Positions 5,470 through 13,404 of a stretch of DNA of 17,679 nt are shown piece after piece. A program made the translations under genes and the position numbers. The notes below the pieces were generated by a model, which saw only the letters and a program-made list of their open reading frames with translations, was not told the origin of the DNA and did not search any database. How positions within the stretch are numbered: position 1 is the stretch's first letter; each line of letters begins with the position of its first letter. Source of the DNA: SZUA-584 sp050943225 (GTDB lineage: Bacteria > Bacillota > Clostridia > Christensenellales > SZUA-584); contig JBMNOT010000014.1 of assembly GCA_050943225.1 (NCBI GenBank), forward strand, positions 1 to 17,679. The letters are read 5' to 3'.

Positions 5470-6654
5470 TTATTTCAGGTAAACCTCCCCCGCGCCTTCG
5501 CCAGCGTCCGACTGATAGAACGAAGGCGCGTATCCAACAGCCCGCGTATATTCTTCGTCCATAATCTTTTTAAACGATTCAACCTTGTCTTTCCTAACAA
5601 TGCTGATGTTACAGCCGCCGAAACCGCCGCCCGTCATGCGCGAGCCGATTACGCCGTCTATTCCCATCGCGATGTCAAACACTGCGTCGAGCTCTTTGCC
5701 TGTCGCTTCATAATCGTCCCGTATCGAGATATTCGCTTCGCACAGCAGTTTCCCAAACGCTTCGATATCACCGTTCTCCAGGGCTTTCAATGACTCTAAC
5801 GTCCTTGCTTCCTCAGTCACGCAGTGCCTCGCGCGCCGGTACAGCACCTGCTCTTCTTCTTTGAAACAACGCTTAAAGCTTTCCAGCTCATCCATGCTCA
5901 TGCTGCACAGATGCGGGTAATTCCCCCCGTTGGCGTTAATAACCGCAAGCGCCTGTTCGCACTCGGCGCGCCTCTGGTTGTACTGCGATTCGGTCAGCTT
6001 GTGCGGTGCATTGGTGTTGGTGATGACAATCATGTAATCGCCCAGCTTAAGCGGCACATACCGGTACTCTAGCGTACTGCAGTCAAGGAATATCGCATGG
6101 TTTTTCTTCGCCATCGCCGCGGCAAACTGATCCATAATTCCGCACTTCATGCCGACGTATTCGTTTTCCGCTTCCTGAGTCAGAAGCGCAATTTCCACCA
6201 TGTTAAGCTCTTGCCGCCCGCCCAGCTTCGCGAGCGCGACCGCGGTGGCCACCTCAATCGACGCGGATGAAGAAAGCCCCGCGCCGTACGGCACCGTCCC
6301 GTGATACAGCATATCGCACCCGACGATGGGGTATCCTTTCTGCTGAAGTATGTAGGCAACCCCGCATTGATAGCTGCCCCAGGGCAGGTTCTTATAGTTC
6401 TCCAGCGCGTTTATATCCGCGGAAACCCTGTCCGACAGGCTGGTCACCGCCAGATTCAGCCGGTCCGTGCCGTTGGGCCTCGCAATAACGGTATTCGCCA
6501 TCTCCAGCGCCACCGGCAAGACATGCCCGCCGTTGTAGTCGATGTGCTCGCCGATCAGATTGATGCGCCCCGGCGCTTCAAACACCCGTATACCGTCTTC
6601 AGCGCCGCCATATATGCCGATAAACCGCCTGATTAGCTCCTGATATTTCGTCAT
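5470..6654 (-). CDS. galK: Galactokinase
   Basis: A 394-residue GHMP kinase that phosphorylates galactose to galactose 1-phosphate with ATP (Leloir pathway). The galactokinase signature GRINLIGEHIDYNGG is at 29-43, the ATP loop GAGLSSSAS at 124-132, the catalytic aspartate D175 in MDQF, and the C-terminal GHMP motif is present as MTGGGFGGC. The start at 6652-6654 overlaps the galT stop by four bases (ATGA), a sign of translational coupling; longer readings to 6867 run inside galT and are not used. Length is normal. Expression is expected from the galT promoter, ending at the terminator near 5372. Confidence 0.97.
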   Translation of the reverse strand: MTKYQELIRRFIGIYGGAEDGIRVFEAPGRINLIGEHIDYNGGHVLPVALEMANTVIARPNGTDRLNLAVTSLSDRVSADINALENYKNLPWGSYQCGVAYILQQKGYPIVGCDMLYHGTVPYGAGLSSSASIEVATAVALAKLGGRQELNMVEIALLTQEAENEYVGMKCGIMDQFAAAMAKKNHAIFLDCSTLEYRYVPLKLGDYMIVITNTNAPHKLTESQYNQRRAECEQALAVINANGGNYPHLCSMSMDELESFKRCFKEEEQVLYRRARHCVTEEARTLESLKALENGDIEAFGKLLCEANISIRDDYEATGKELDAVFDIAMGIDGVIGSRMTGGGFGGCNISIVRKDKVESFKKIMDEEYTRAVGYAPSFYQSDAGEGAGEVYLK

Positions 6655-7628
6655 ATGCCACCCGACTTTCCGGTAAACCTTTGGTACGCCGCGCGCAGTT
6701 CCTGCGCTTTTTCCTCCGGCCTGGTCGGGTTGCAGTGCGCCCAGGCACCCGTCTCGCTGGACGCCAGAAACTGCTGCTTTTCCTCCGACCGCATCGGCGT
6801 AAAGAATTCGATATGGAAATGGAAATCGTCCGCGCCTTCGCTGCCCACCGGCGCATTGTACATGCACATCATATACGGAAACGGCATGTCAAACAGGCTG
6901 TCGTACATACCCACCGTATTGCGCAGCGCCTCCGCCAACGCCGTCCTTAGGCTGGCGTCGAAGTCCGTCATGCACGGGATGTGGCCTTTGGCGATAATCC
7001 AGGTACCGTAAGCGAATTCCGAAAAGAACGGTATAATCACGGCGAAATGCTGGTTTTCAAATATTACCCGGCTGCCCGCTTTCCTTTCGGCCTTCAGCCA
7101 GTCGCAGAAAAGGCAATTGCCCGTTTCTTGTTTATGTTTTCGGGCGCAGTCCAGCTTGAGCTCAACTTTCTTAGGGATAAACGGATAGGCGTATATCTGG
7201 CCGTGTGGGTGTGGCATCGTGACTCCCACAACCTCGCCGCGGTTCTCGAATATCATGATGTATTTGGATTTCTCGTACTTCGACAGCTCGGCGAACCGCT
7301 CGCACCACAGGTCTACGAGCTTTCTTATGTGTTCCACAGACAGCTGCGGCAGCGTCGCCGTGTGGTCCGGCGAATACAGGATGACCTCACATTTCCCGTA
7401 AGCCTTCGCCACCTTAAAGAAATCAGTCGCCACATCGTCAGGCTCCGGCGGGTCCGGTGAAAGCGCGGGAAAATCGTTGTCATACTTCAAAACGTCAAAA
7501 CTGTCGGGCACCCGGCCTGACCCCGGACAGAACGGGCACCAGTCTTTGGGCATCTGCGGCCTGTCTTGCCTGGCCGACGCCACCATCACCCAGTCGTTCT
7601 TAAACGGATTATACCTCAGCTCTGCCAA
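6651..7628 (-). CDS. galT: Galactose-1-phosphate uridylyltransferase (TTG start)
   Basis: A 325-residue HIT-superfamily enzyme that exchanges galactose 1-phosphate and UDP-glucose for glucose 1-phosphate and UDP-galactose. The active site HPHGQ is at 140-144, with H142 the nucleotide-accepting histidine; CPFC at 31-34 is the usual metal-site pair. The family's N-terminus (AELRYNPFKNDWVMVA) begins directly after a TTG at 7626-7628, which has AAGGAG 6 bases upstream. An upstream ATG would add 28 residues unlike the family, so TTG is the better start. It is coupled to galK. No epimerase gene galE is in the window. Confidence 0.95.
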   Translation of the reverse strand: MAELRYNPFKNDWVMVASARQDRPQMPKDWCPFCPGSGRVPDSFDVLKYDNDFPALSPDPPEPDDVATDFFKVAKAYGKCEVILYSPDHTATLPQLSVEHIRKLVDLWCERFAELSKYEKSKYIMIFENRGEVVGVTMPHPHGQIYAYPFIPKKVELKLDCARKHKQETGNCLFCDWLKAERKAGSRVIFENQHFAVIIPFFSEFAYGTWIIAKGHIPCMTDFDASLRTALAEALRNTVGMYDSLFDMPFPYMMCMYNAPVGSEGADDFHFHIEFFTPMRSEEKQQFLASSETGAWAHCNPTRPEEKAQELRAAYQRFTGKSGGI

Positions 7629-7634
7629 TTTTTG

Positions 7635-7640
7635 CTCCTT
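7635..7640 (-). promoter_or_regulatory. Ribosome binding site fixing the galT TTG start
   Basis: AAGGAG lies 6 bases before the TTG at 7626-7628. No such element lies at a useful distance from the upstream ATG at 7710-7712. Confidence 0.7.
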
Positions 7641-7679
7641 GCCTGCAAATTTAGCACTTATGCACAGTGTCCATGCTCT

Positions 7680-7708
7680 ATTTAACCGAAAATAACCGGT
7701 GTTGTAAA
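7680..7708 (-). promoter_or_regulatory. Predicted galTK promoter
   Basis: TTTACA (7703-7708), 17 bases, TTAAAT (7680-7685) on the minus strand. Start would fall near 7673, giving a leader of about 45 bases before the TTG. It lies downstream of the strong terminator at 7785-7814, which fits galTK being a separate transcription unit. Confidence 0.5.
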
Positions 7709-7784
7709 GCATGCAGGGTTTGATTGCCGAGATATCTTTGGGGGGCAGCGGCAGGCCTTTAGCAGCCGGCAGGGCTGAAAAAGC

Positions 7785-7814
7785 AAAATAAAAAGGCGGA
7801 CAGCTTCATCCGCC
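7785..7814 (-). terminator. Intrinsic terminator after the second SorC regulator
   Basis: GGCGGA/TCCGCC 6-bp stem (7795-7800 and 7809-7814) with an 8-base loop, followed on the minus strand by TTTTTATTTTGC. It separates the pentose operon from galTK. Confidence 0.85.
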
Positions 7815-7847
7815 ATTTTCACCGCTTTGTAAAACGGATAATCTCGC

Positions 7848-8816
7848 CTACGCCTGTCCAGGGCCGGCCAGCTCCAGCACGCTGCGGGCCGTGGCTTCAT
7901 CCGTCACCAGATAGTTCAGCACGTTGGTGCGCAGCGCGCCCAGTATGGACAGTATCTTCTGTTTCCCCGCCGCTATACAGAGCACGTTCTCGATGCGGCG
8001 CAGGTTCTCCTCGCTGATGCCCATGATGCGGGCGCTGTATTCGTTATGGATAAACTCGCCCTTCAGGTTATACCGGCGCGCGCAGATGTCGCCGATTACC
8101 ATGTTGCGATCCGCCTCGTACATCGCTTTCATTTCCGCCGGTTCCACGATCATGCGGGTGGAATACCAGTCCGGCGGCGCGCCTGCGGATACGATGGCGG
8201 CGTCCATGTGCTCCCACTTCTCCATGATGGCCTTCATCGACGAGCTCTGCATGTAAAGGTCCCGGTCCGCGATGGACTCGGCGATGGCAGGCGCGTAGAT
8301 GAACGTAGGCGTGCCATGCAGCTTCTCCGCAAACATGCGCACCATCTCATTCAGCTGGTATTCCGAAGCGATACGCGACGTACCGCCGATCAGCGGCACC
8401 ACGTTCACATCGCTCAGCTTGCTGTGGTTGGCAAACGCCAGCATGAATTCATAGCAGGTAGTGCCCCAGGCAATGCCCACGGTGGTATGGCTTTTCAGTA
8501 TGTTCTCGGCGTAATCGGCCCCCTGAGAGGCAACGACCTTGGTAATGAGATGAATGGATTCGATGGCGGTAGGCACCACCACGCAGCCTTTCAGCCCAAA
8601 GCGGCGGGATAGCGCGTCTGCGACATCCGTCACGTTCTTTTTAGGATCTTTGATGCTTATCTCCACAATGCCGATTTCACGGGCTGCAGACAGTATCATG
8701 GAGATGGATGAGCGGGAAATGCCGAGCTGCTGTGCAATCTTCTCCTGAGTCAGCCCTTCCAGATAATACATCTTGGCGACCTGCACCATAAGCTGAATGT
8801 CGTATCGCGCTTTCAT
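7848..8816 (-). CDS. SorC-family transcriptional regulator (second copy)
   Basis: A 322-residue regulator with the same plan as the one at 4417: helix-turn-helix at about 22-43 (LTQEKIAQQLGISRSSISMI) and a sugar-phosphate domain with GIAWGTT at 114-120. It is clearly a different protein, not a recent duplicate. It is the last gene of the pentose operon, 21 bases after the kinase gene, with GGAGATGG before its ATG, and is followed by a strong terminator. Being in the operon it may control, it probably senses a phosphorylated intermediate of that pathway (for example L-xylulose 5-phosphate) and binds the repeat at 14082-14110; both points are inference. Confidence 0.92.
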   Translation of the reverse strand: MKARYDIQLMVQVAKMYYLEGLTQEKIAQQLGISRSSISMILSAAREIGIVEISIKDPKKNVTDVADALSRRFGLKGCVVVPTAIESIHLITKVVASQGADYAENILKSHTTVGIAWGTTCYEFMLAFANHSKLSDVNVVPLIGGTSRIASEYQLNEMVRMFAEKLHGTPTFIYAPAIAESIADRDLYMQSSSMKAIMEKWEHMDAAIVSAGAPPDWYSTRMIVEPAEMKAMYEADRNMVIGDICARRYNLKGEFIHNEYSARIMGISEENLRRIENVLCIAAGKQKILSILGALRTNVLNYLVTDEATARSVLELAGPGQA

Positions 8817-8837
8817 TATTTAAACCATCTCCATTCG

Positions 8838-10352
8838 TTATTGCAGCGTCCTCCACTCGGCCCAAACAGGATCTAACGCTTTAATAAGGTCTTTGTAAAT
8901 ACCGTATTTCCTTTGGTATATATCCGCGTTCGCCGCATCCGGCTCGCAGCGGTACCGCACGCGCGTCATGCGCTCGGCCGCCGCCACCAAATCCGGCATG
9001 TCACCCGCGGCCACAGCCGCCGTCATCGCCGCGCCCAGCGTGCCCAGCTCCCGTGCGCCTGACACCTCGATGGGCATCTGCAGCACGTCCGCGAACATCT
9101 GTACCCACAGCGGCGATTCCGCCGCACCGCCCGAGATGCGCGCCTTCTGGGGGGCATCGGTAAACCGCAGCAACCGCTCGATGTGCATTTTGGCGGAAAA
9201 CACCACGCCTTCGTACATCGCACGCACCATATGGGCCTTGCCCTGCGAACCGTCGATACCCATGAAGCAGGCTTTGGCATCCGGATTGACATTGGTGCCG
9301 TACAGGAACGGCAGGAAGATGACACTCAGGTCCTGTGGTTTTAATGACCCGACCAGGCTGTTGCAGTACTCGTAGACATTGTCCCGGCGCCGCCCTTCAT
9401 CGTCCGTCAGAAAGCTGCTGATGAACCATTCCAGGTTGCCGGCTGACGTCATGCTGCCCTCTGTGGTAAGGTAGTACCCCTCCCGGCAAAACAGCGACGT
9501 CAGGAACAAATCCTCGGACCACACGGGTACGCGCGACACGAAGCTGTTGATGCTCCAGGTGCCCGCAATCACCGACAGCGTACCCTCGTCGGTCACACCG
9601 GCGGCCAAACAACACGAAACGCAGTCAAACAGGCCTCCGGCCACCAATGTCCCTTCCACAAGGCCGGTCTGCTGCGCCGCTTCCCGCGTAACACGTCCAC
9701 ATATGTCGGTGGACATCTTCAGCGGCGGGAATAAGTGTTTATATTCCCCCAAGCCAAATTCAGAGAGTATTTTATCATCATACTCCCTTGTTTGCAAGTC
9801 CATCGCACTGATGGCGGACATATCGGTAATCTCGCCGTAAACCTCGCCGGTTAAGCGGTAACGGATATAATCCTTGCACTGCAGCACCCACCGCGTGCGT
9901 TTTAACACCTCGGGCTGGTGCTCCAAATACCAGGCGAGTATCGCCACAGGCTGCCCTGCGTAGAGCATCTGCATTGTTCTGGGAAGGATGCGCGCCTGCA
10001 CACCGCCCTTCATCCAGCGGCGCACCACATCAGCCGCTCGGGTATCGGTGGACACAATGCCGGGAGCCGATGGCTTCCCGTCCTCCCCGATCATGTAGGC
10101 GCCGTTGCCATGGCCCGACACCGCCACCCCGGCAATGTCGTGCGGGTCCACGCCGGACTTTGCGATAACCTCACGAATCACCTGTGCGTTAAGCTCCCAC
10201 AGCCGGTCGCTGTCGCGCTCTACAAACCCGCCGCGGCGGATAACAGGAACGGCGGATACGCCCGCTACGGCAACCTCGCGGCCGTCCGGGGTATACAGCG
10301 CTGCCTTGGTCTTGCTGCCGCCGTTGTCCAAGCCCAGATAATATCTTGCCAT
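8838..10352 (-). CDS. lyxK: FGGY sugar kinase, L-xylulose kinase (LyxK)-like
   Basis: A 504-residue FGGY carbohydrate kinase. The N-terminal phosphate loop is GLDNGGSKTK (7-16), the catalytic aspartate is D243 in GGLFDCVS, and GTW is at 264-266. Several stretches follow E. coli LyxK closely, such as the STDTRAADVVRRW region (101-113), the GGLFD segment and the SAGNLEWF segment. LyxK phosphorylates L-xylulose on carbon 5. The adjacent UlaE-like epimerase, which uses L-xylulose 5-phosphate, supports that reading. The ATG at 10350-10352 has GAGGGGGG upstream. Another ketopentose or the AI-2 kinase family (LsrK) are alternatives; LyxK is the best match by eye. Confidence 0.8.
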   Translation of the reverse strand: MARYYLGLDNGGSKTKAALYTPDGREVAVAGVSAVPVIRRGGFVERDSDRLWELNAQVIREVIAKSGVDPHDIAGVAVSGHGNGAYMIGEDGKPSAPGIVSTDTRAADVVRRWMKGGVQARILPRTMQMLYAGQPVAILAWYLEHQPEVLKRTRWVLQCKDYIRYRLTGEVYGEITDMSAISAMDLQTREYDDKILSEFGLGEYKHLFPPLKMSTDICGRVTREAAQQTGLVEGTLVAGGLFDCVSCCLAAGVTDEGTLSVIAGTWSINSFVSRVPVWSEDLFLTSLFCREGYYLTTEGSMTSAGNLEWFISSFLTDDEGRRRDNVYEYCNSLVGSLKPQDLSVIFLPFLYGTNVNPDAKACFMGIDGSQGKAHMVRAMYEGVVFSAKMHIERLLRFTDAPQKARISGGAAESPLWVQMFADVLQMPIEVSGARELGTLGAAMTAAVAAGDMPDLVAAAERMTRVRYRCEPDAANADIYQRKYGIYKDLIKALDPVWAEWRTLQ

Positions 10353-10408
10353 GGCGTTCCCCCCTCTTATATTGATCGTAATACCGCACCGGTTGTGGTT
10401 TTAGGCCG

Positions 10409-11392
10409 CTATGAACGCACCAGCTCCACAGCCCTTTGTATCACGCCGTCCTTATCCGGCACGGCGCGCGCTTCCAGCCCGGGGCTGTACGGTATCGGCA
10501 CGTCCAGGCCGCCATAACGCCGTATCGGCGCTTTTAAGCGGTAAAACGCGTCGCTTTCCGCGATCACTGCCGCCAGCTCGCCGCCGAAGCCGCCCGTTTG
10601 GCACGCTTCGTGCACGATCAGCACGCGGCCCGTCTTTTTTGCCGATGCGATGATAGTCTCTTTATCCAGCGGCACCAGCGTGCGCGGATCCACCACTTCC
10701 ACGCTGACCCCGTGCTGGGTTTCCAGCTCCTCAGCGGCTTTCAGGCACATGGGCAGCATGCGGCCGTAAGTGATGATGGTAAGATCCGTACCCATCCGGT
10801 GCACTGCCGCTTTGCTCAGCGGCACAATGTATTCGCCTTCCGGCACAGGACCCGTGGTCTTGTACAGCAGTTTCTGCTCCAGGAAAAGCACCGGGTTGTC
10901 GTCGCGGATGGCTGCGGTGAGCAAGCCCTTGGCGTCCGCCGGCGTGGACGGAATCACCACCTTGAGCCCCGGCACGTTGCAGAACCACGCTTCAGGGCTT
11001 TGGCTGTGCTGAGCCGCCGCGCCCGTGCCCGACCCGGCCGGCGCGCGCACCACCATCGGCACCTTCGCCGAGCCGCCGAACATATAGCGCATCTTGGCCG
11101 CCTGATTGACCAGCTGATCCATCGCTATCGTGAGGAAATCGCTGAACATGATCTCCGCGATGGGGCGCATGCCCGTCACCGCCGTACCTGCCGCCGCGCC
11201 CACGATTGCCGCCTCGGAAATAGGCGTCTCCCGCACGCGCTCCGGGCCGAACTCCTCCAGCATGCCCGCGGTGACGCCGAACGTTCCGCCGTAAACGCCG
11301 ATATCCTCACCCATCAGAAACACGTCTTCATCGCGGCGCATCTCCAGTGTCATCGCTTCCCGCAGCGCCTGTGCGTATGTCAACTCTCTCAT
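10409..11392 (-). CDS. 2-oxoacid/acetoin dehydrogenase E1 component, beta subunit (AcoB/PdhB-like)
   Basis: A 327-residue transketolase-like beta subunit. It starts MRELTYAQALREAM, has GEDIGVYGG at 28-36 and TPISE at 57-61, whose E60 activates thiamine diphosphate. The C-terminal transketolase domain is complete. With the alpha subunit it forms the alpha2beta2 E1 of pyruvate, branched-chain or acetoin dehydrogenases. The start at 11390-11392 follows a GGGGGTGGG element; a longer frame to 11545 overlaps the alpha gene and is not used. No E2 (lipoyl transferase) or E3 gene accompanies it in the window, so it may act as a free thiamine-dependent lyase or carboligase or borrow an E2 from elsewhere. 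Confidence 0.9.
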   Translation of the reverse strand: MRELTYAQALREAMTLEMRRDEDVFLMGEDIGVYGGTFGVTAGMLEEFGPERVRETPISEAAIVGAAAGTAVTGMRPIAEIMFSDFLTIAMDQLVNQAAKMRYMFGGSAKVPMVVRAPAGSGTGAAAQHSQSPEAWFCNVPGLKVVIPSTPADAKGLLTAAIRDDNPVLFLEQKLLYKTTGPVPEGEYIVPLSKAAVHRMGTDLTIITYGRMLPMCLKAAEELETQHGVSVEVVDPRTLVPLDKETIIASAKKTGRVLIVHEACQTGGFGGELAAVIAESDAFYRLKAPIRRYGGLDVPIPYSPGLEARAVPDKDGVIQRAVELVRS

Positions 11393-11405
11393 AGACCCAC
11401 CCCCT

Positions 11406-12359
11406 TCACGCGTACACGCCTTCCGCGACTGTGTCAGGGGAAGGGTACGGGCTGCTGTTCGCAAACGCCGCTGCGTCCTCAATACGCTGCCGCGCAGCTT
11501 CCGCCAGCGCATCCAGTTCCTCAGCCGTAAAAAACCCCCGGTCAATCAGATATGCGCGCATCCTGTTGATCGGGTCTTTTTTCTTCCAGCTCTCGATCTC
11601 CTCAATAGTACGATATTTGTTGGTGTCGCTCTTGGAATGGCCGCAGTAGCGGTAGGTATCGCACACCAACAGCATCGGCCCGTTGCTGCGCACATACACC
11701 CGCGCCTTTTTGGCCGCCTCGTATACCGCAATCGCGTCGTTGCCGTCCACCGTCTCGCCCGGCATGCCGTAACTCGCCGCGCGGATTGCGATGTCGTCGA
11801 TCGCCATCGCGCGGCTGCGGTGCGTCGACATGCCGTACTTGTTGTCCTCACAGACGAAGAGCACCGGCAGTTTCCAGACGGAAGCGAGGTTAAGCGATTC
11901 GTGAAACGTTCCCTCGTTGCTCGCGCCGTCTCCAAAAAAACACACCACGATGCGATTCATGCGCTTCATGCGCGTCGTAAGGCCCGCTCCCACAGCCAGT
12001 GGTATGCCGCCGCCCACCACGCCGTTTGCGCCCAGGTTGCCGCCCTCGATGTCAGCGATATGCATGGAGCCGCCCCGGCCCCTGCAATAGCCGTCCTGCT
12101 TGCCCATGAACTCCGCCATCATGCGGTTTATATCAATGCCTTTCGCGATGACATGCCCATGACCGCGGTGGGTGCTGGATATAATATCTTGCGGCTCCAG
12201 CGCACAGCATACGCCGGCAGCCGTTGCTTCCTCTCCGATATACGGGTGCATGGTGCCATGCATGGTTCCCGTTTTGAACAGGGAAAGCGCCTTTTCCTCA
12301 AAGCTGCGTATCAGCAGCATTTTTTCGTATATCTCGCGCAGTTTACTAATATTGGCCAT
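11406..12359 (-). CDS. 2-oxoacid/acetoin dehydrogenase E1 component, alpha subunit (AcoA/PdhA-like)
   Basis: A 317-residue E1 alpha subunit. The thiamine diphosphate motif runs from GDGASNEG (143-150) to EDN (171-173), with HGTMHPYIGEEA (34-45) and RGRGGSMH (93-100) as in AcoA and PdhA. It binds the magnesium-thiamine diphosphate of the E1 heterotetramer with the beta subunit that follows 13 bases later. AGGAAGGA precedes the ATG. Members cleave acetoin to acetyl groups and acetaldehyde or decarboxylate 2-oxoacids. The setting between pentose epimerases and a sugar kinase is unusual for a pyruvate dehydrogenase and favours an acetoin- or sugar-linked reaction. The exact substrate cannot be told. 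Confidence 0.9.
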   Translation of the reverse strand: MANISKLREIYEKMLLIRSFEEKALSLFKTGTMHGTMHPYIGEEATAAGVCCALEPQDIISSTHRGHGHVIAKGIDINRMMAEFMGKQDGYCRGRGGSMHIADIEGGNLGANGVVGGGIPLAVGAGLTTRMKRMNRIVVCFFGDGASNEGTFHESLNLASVWKLPVLFVCEDNKYGMSTHRSRAMAIDDIAIRAASYGMPGETVDGNDAIAVYEAAKKARVYVRSNGPMLLVCDTYRYCGHSKSDTNKYRTIEEIESWKKKDPINRMRAYLIDRGFFTAEELDALAEAARQRIEDAAAFANSSPYPSPDTVAEGVYA

Positions 12360-12394
12360 GCTGTTCCTTCCTGCGATAAAGAGTATACGCCTTT

Positions 12395-12416
12395 CAAAGC
12401 CACGCTTTGTAAGCGT
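12395..12416 (-). promoter_or_regulatory. Overlapping alternative hairpins in the acoA-like leader
   Basis: CAAAGC-CAC-GCTTTG (12395-12409) and ACGCTT-TGT-AAGCGT (12402-12416) are perfect 6-bp inverted repeats that share bases, so only one can fold at a time. CAAAGCCA occurs again at 12432-12439. A weak promoter-like pair (TTTCTG, 17 bases, TAAAAT at 12423-12428, minus strand) lies just upstream. The 100-base gap before the E1 alpha gene may thus hold an internal promoter or operator. Confidence 0.4.
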
Positions 12417-12459
12417 ACGCCCATTTTATCACAAAGCCATATCGACAGAAAGTAAATTT

Positions 12460-13353
12460 TTATTGATTAACGGCAGTTCCCTGATCAAATGTCACGTTAT
12501 GATGCGGCTCACAGGCGTCGCTATATTTCGCCAGCAAAAACTCCCGCGCCTGCGCCACATACTCGATGGAGGCCTCCCTGTCGTCCGTCGCCCACATCTC
12601 GGCCACCAGCAGCCCGCGGTAGCGCATCCGCCTGAGTAGCTTGAAGAAGCGAATGAAGTCCACCGTACCCTGCCCGTACGGTATGTCGCGCGTTTTTCCG
12701 GGCATCGTGTCTTTGAGATGGATGGCCACAATATGCCCGCGGCCGCTTTTAAAATCGCGCTCGGCGTTCCGACCCATCGACGTCAGATTGCCCACATCCG
12801 GATAAATGTTAAGGTACGGCGAACCTACCTTGCGGATATAGCGCATCACCTTGGGGATGGAATCCATCAGGTCAGTATCCATCGTCTCGATAGCGAGCAC
12901 CACGCCGCGGCTGGCGGCATAGTCCGTCACCTCATTCAGCGCGGCGCCGAAGAGCGCGCGCGTCTTATCAGTGGGCGTGCCGTAATACTCATCGTACCCC
13001 GCAAGCTGCACGATGCGGATGCCTATGTCCAGTGCAAAATCCACCGCGTCCCGGATCAGCTGGATGCCGGTCCTGCTCACTTCCTCATCTTCAGAGCCGA
13101 TGGGAAAACGGCGGTTCCCCGACAGGCACATGGTCAGTATCGGCATACGCTGGCGGCGCACGGCGGCTACCAGTTCGTCGCGCTGCTCCGGCGTCCACTT
13201 GACGCGCGCCAGCTTCTCGTCCGACTCATCTATGCTGATTTCCAGAAAATCATAACCCGCCTTTTTCGCGGCCTTGAGGCGCTCATCCCACGTCATGTCG
13301 GCAGGCAGAGCTTTTTCGTAAAGGCCCAAAAGGCAGCCGTTGATTCTCGTCAC
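12460..13353 (-). CDS. ulaE: L-ribulose-5-phosphate 3-epimerase (UlaE/SgbU-like)
   Basis: A 297-residue xylose-isomerase-like TIM barrel that closely follows E. coli UlaE, including GLYEKALPA near the start, CLSGNRRFPIGSEDE (76-90), QLAGYDEYY (116-124) and YPDVGNL (184-190). The metal-binding residues are all present as E156, D186, H212 and E252. UlaE converts L-xylulose 5-phosphate to L-ribulose 5-phosphate. The start is a GTG at 13351-13353 with AAAGGGG 8 bases upstream; an in-frame TTG at 13374 overlaps that element and is rejected. The last 15-20 residues (after about 280) have no obvious counterpart. Upstream is the class II aldolase/epimerase gene, downstream the E1 pair. Confidence 0.92.
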   Translation of the reverse strand: MTRINGCLLGLYEKALPADMTWDERLKAAKKAGYDFLEISIDESDEKLARVKWTPEQRDELVAAVRRQRMPILTMCLSGNRRFPIGSEDEEVSRTGIQLIRDAVDFALDIGIRIVQLAGYDEYYGTPTDKTRALFGAALNEVTDYAASRGVVLAIETMDTDLMDSIPKVMRYIRKVGSPYLNIYPDVGNLTSMGRNAERDFKSGRGHIVAIHLKDTMPGKTRDIPYGQGTVDFIRFFKLLRRMRYRGLLVAEMWATDDREASIEYVAQAREFLLAKYSDACEPHHNVTFDQGTAVNQ

Positions 13354-13361
13354 AGAAGAAA

Positions 13362-13368
13362 CCCCTTT
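13362..13368 (-). promoter_or_regulatory. Ribosome binding site fixing the ulaE GTG start
   Basis: AAAGGGG lies 8 bases before the GTG at 13351-13353, which begins a protein aligned with the UlaE N-terminus. Confidence 0.65.
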
Positions 13369-13404
13369 CCTCAAAAAGCTGCTGCAGATTACTTAAAGTC
13401 CGCT

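Noticed and set aside
7629..7712. Upstream ATG start for galT
   Set aside because: The added 28 residues do not resemble GalT N-termini and no ribosome binding site precedes that ATG, while the TTG has AAGGAG at the right distance.
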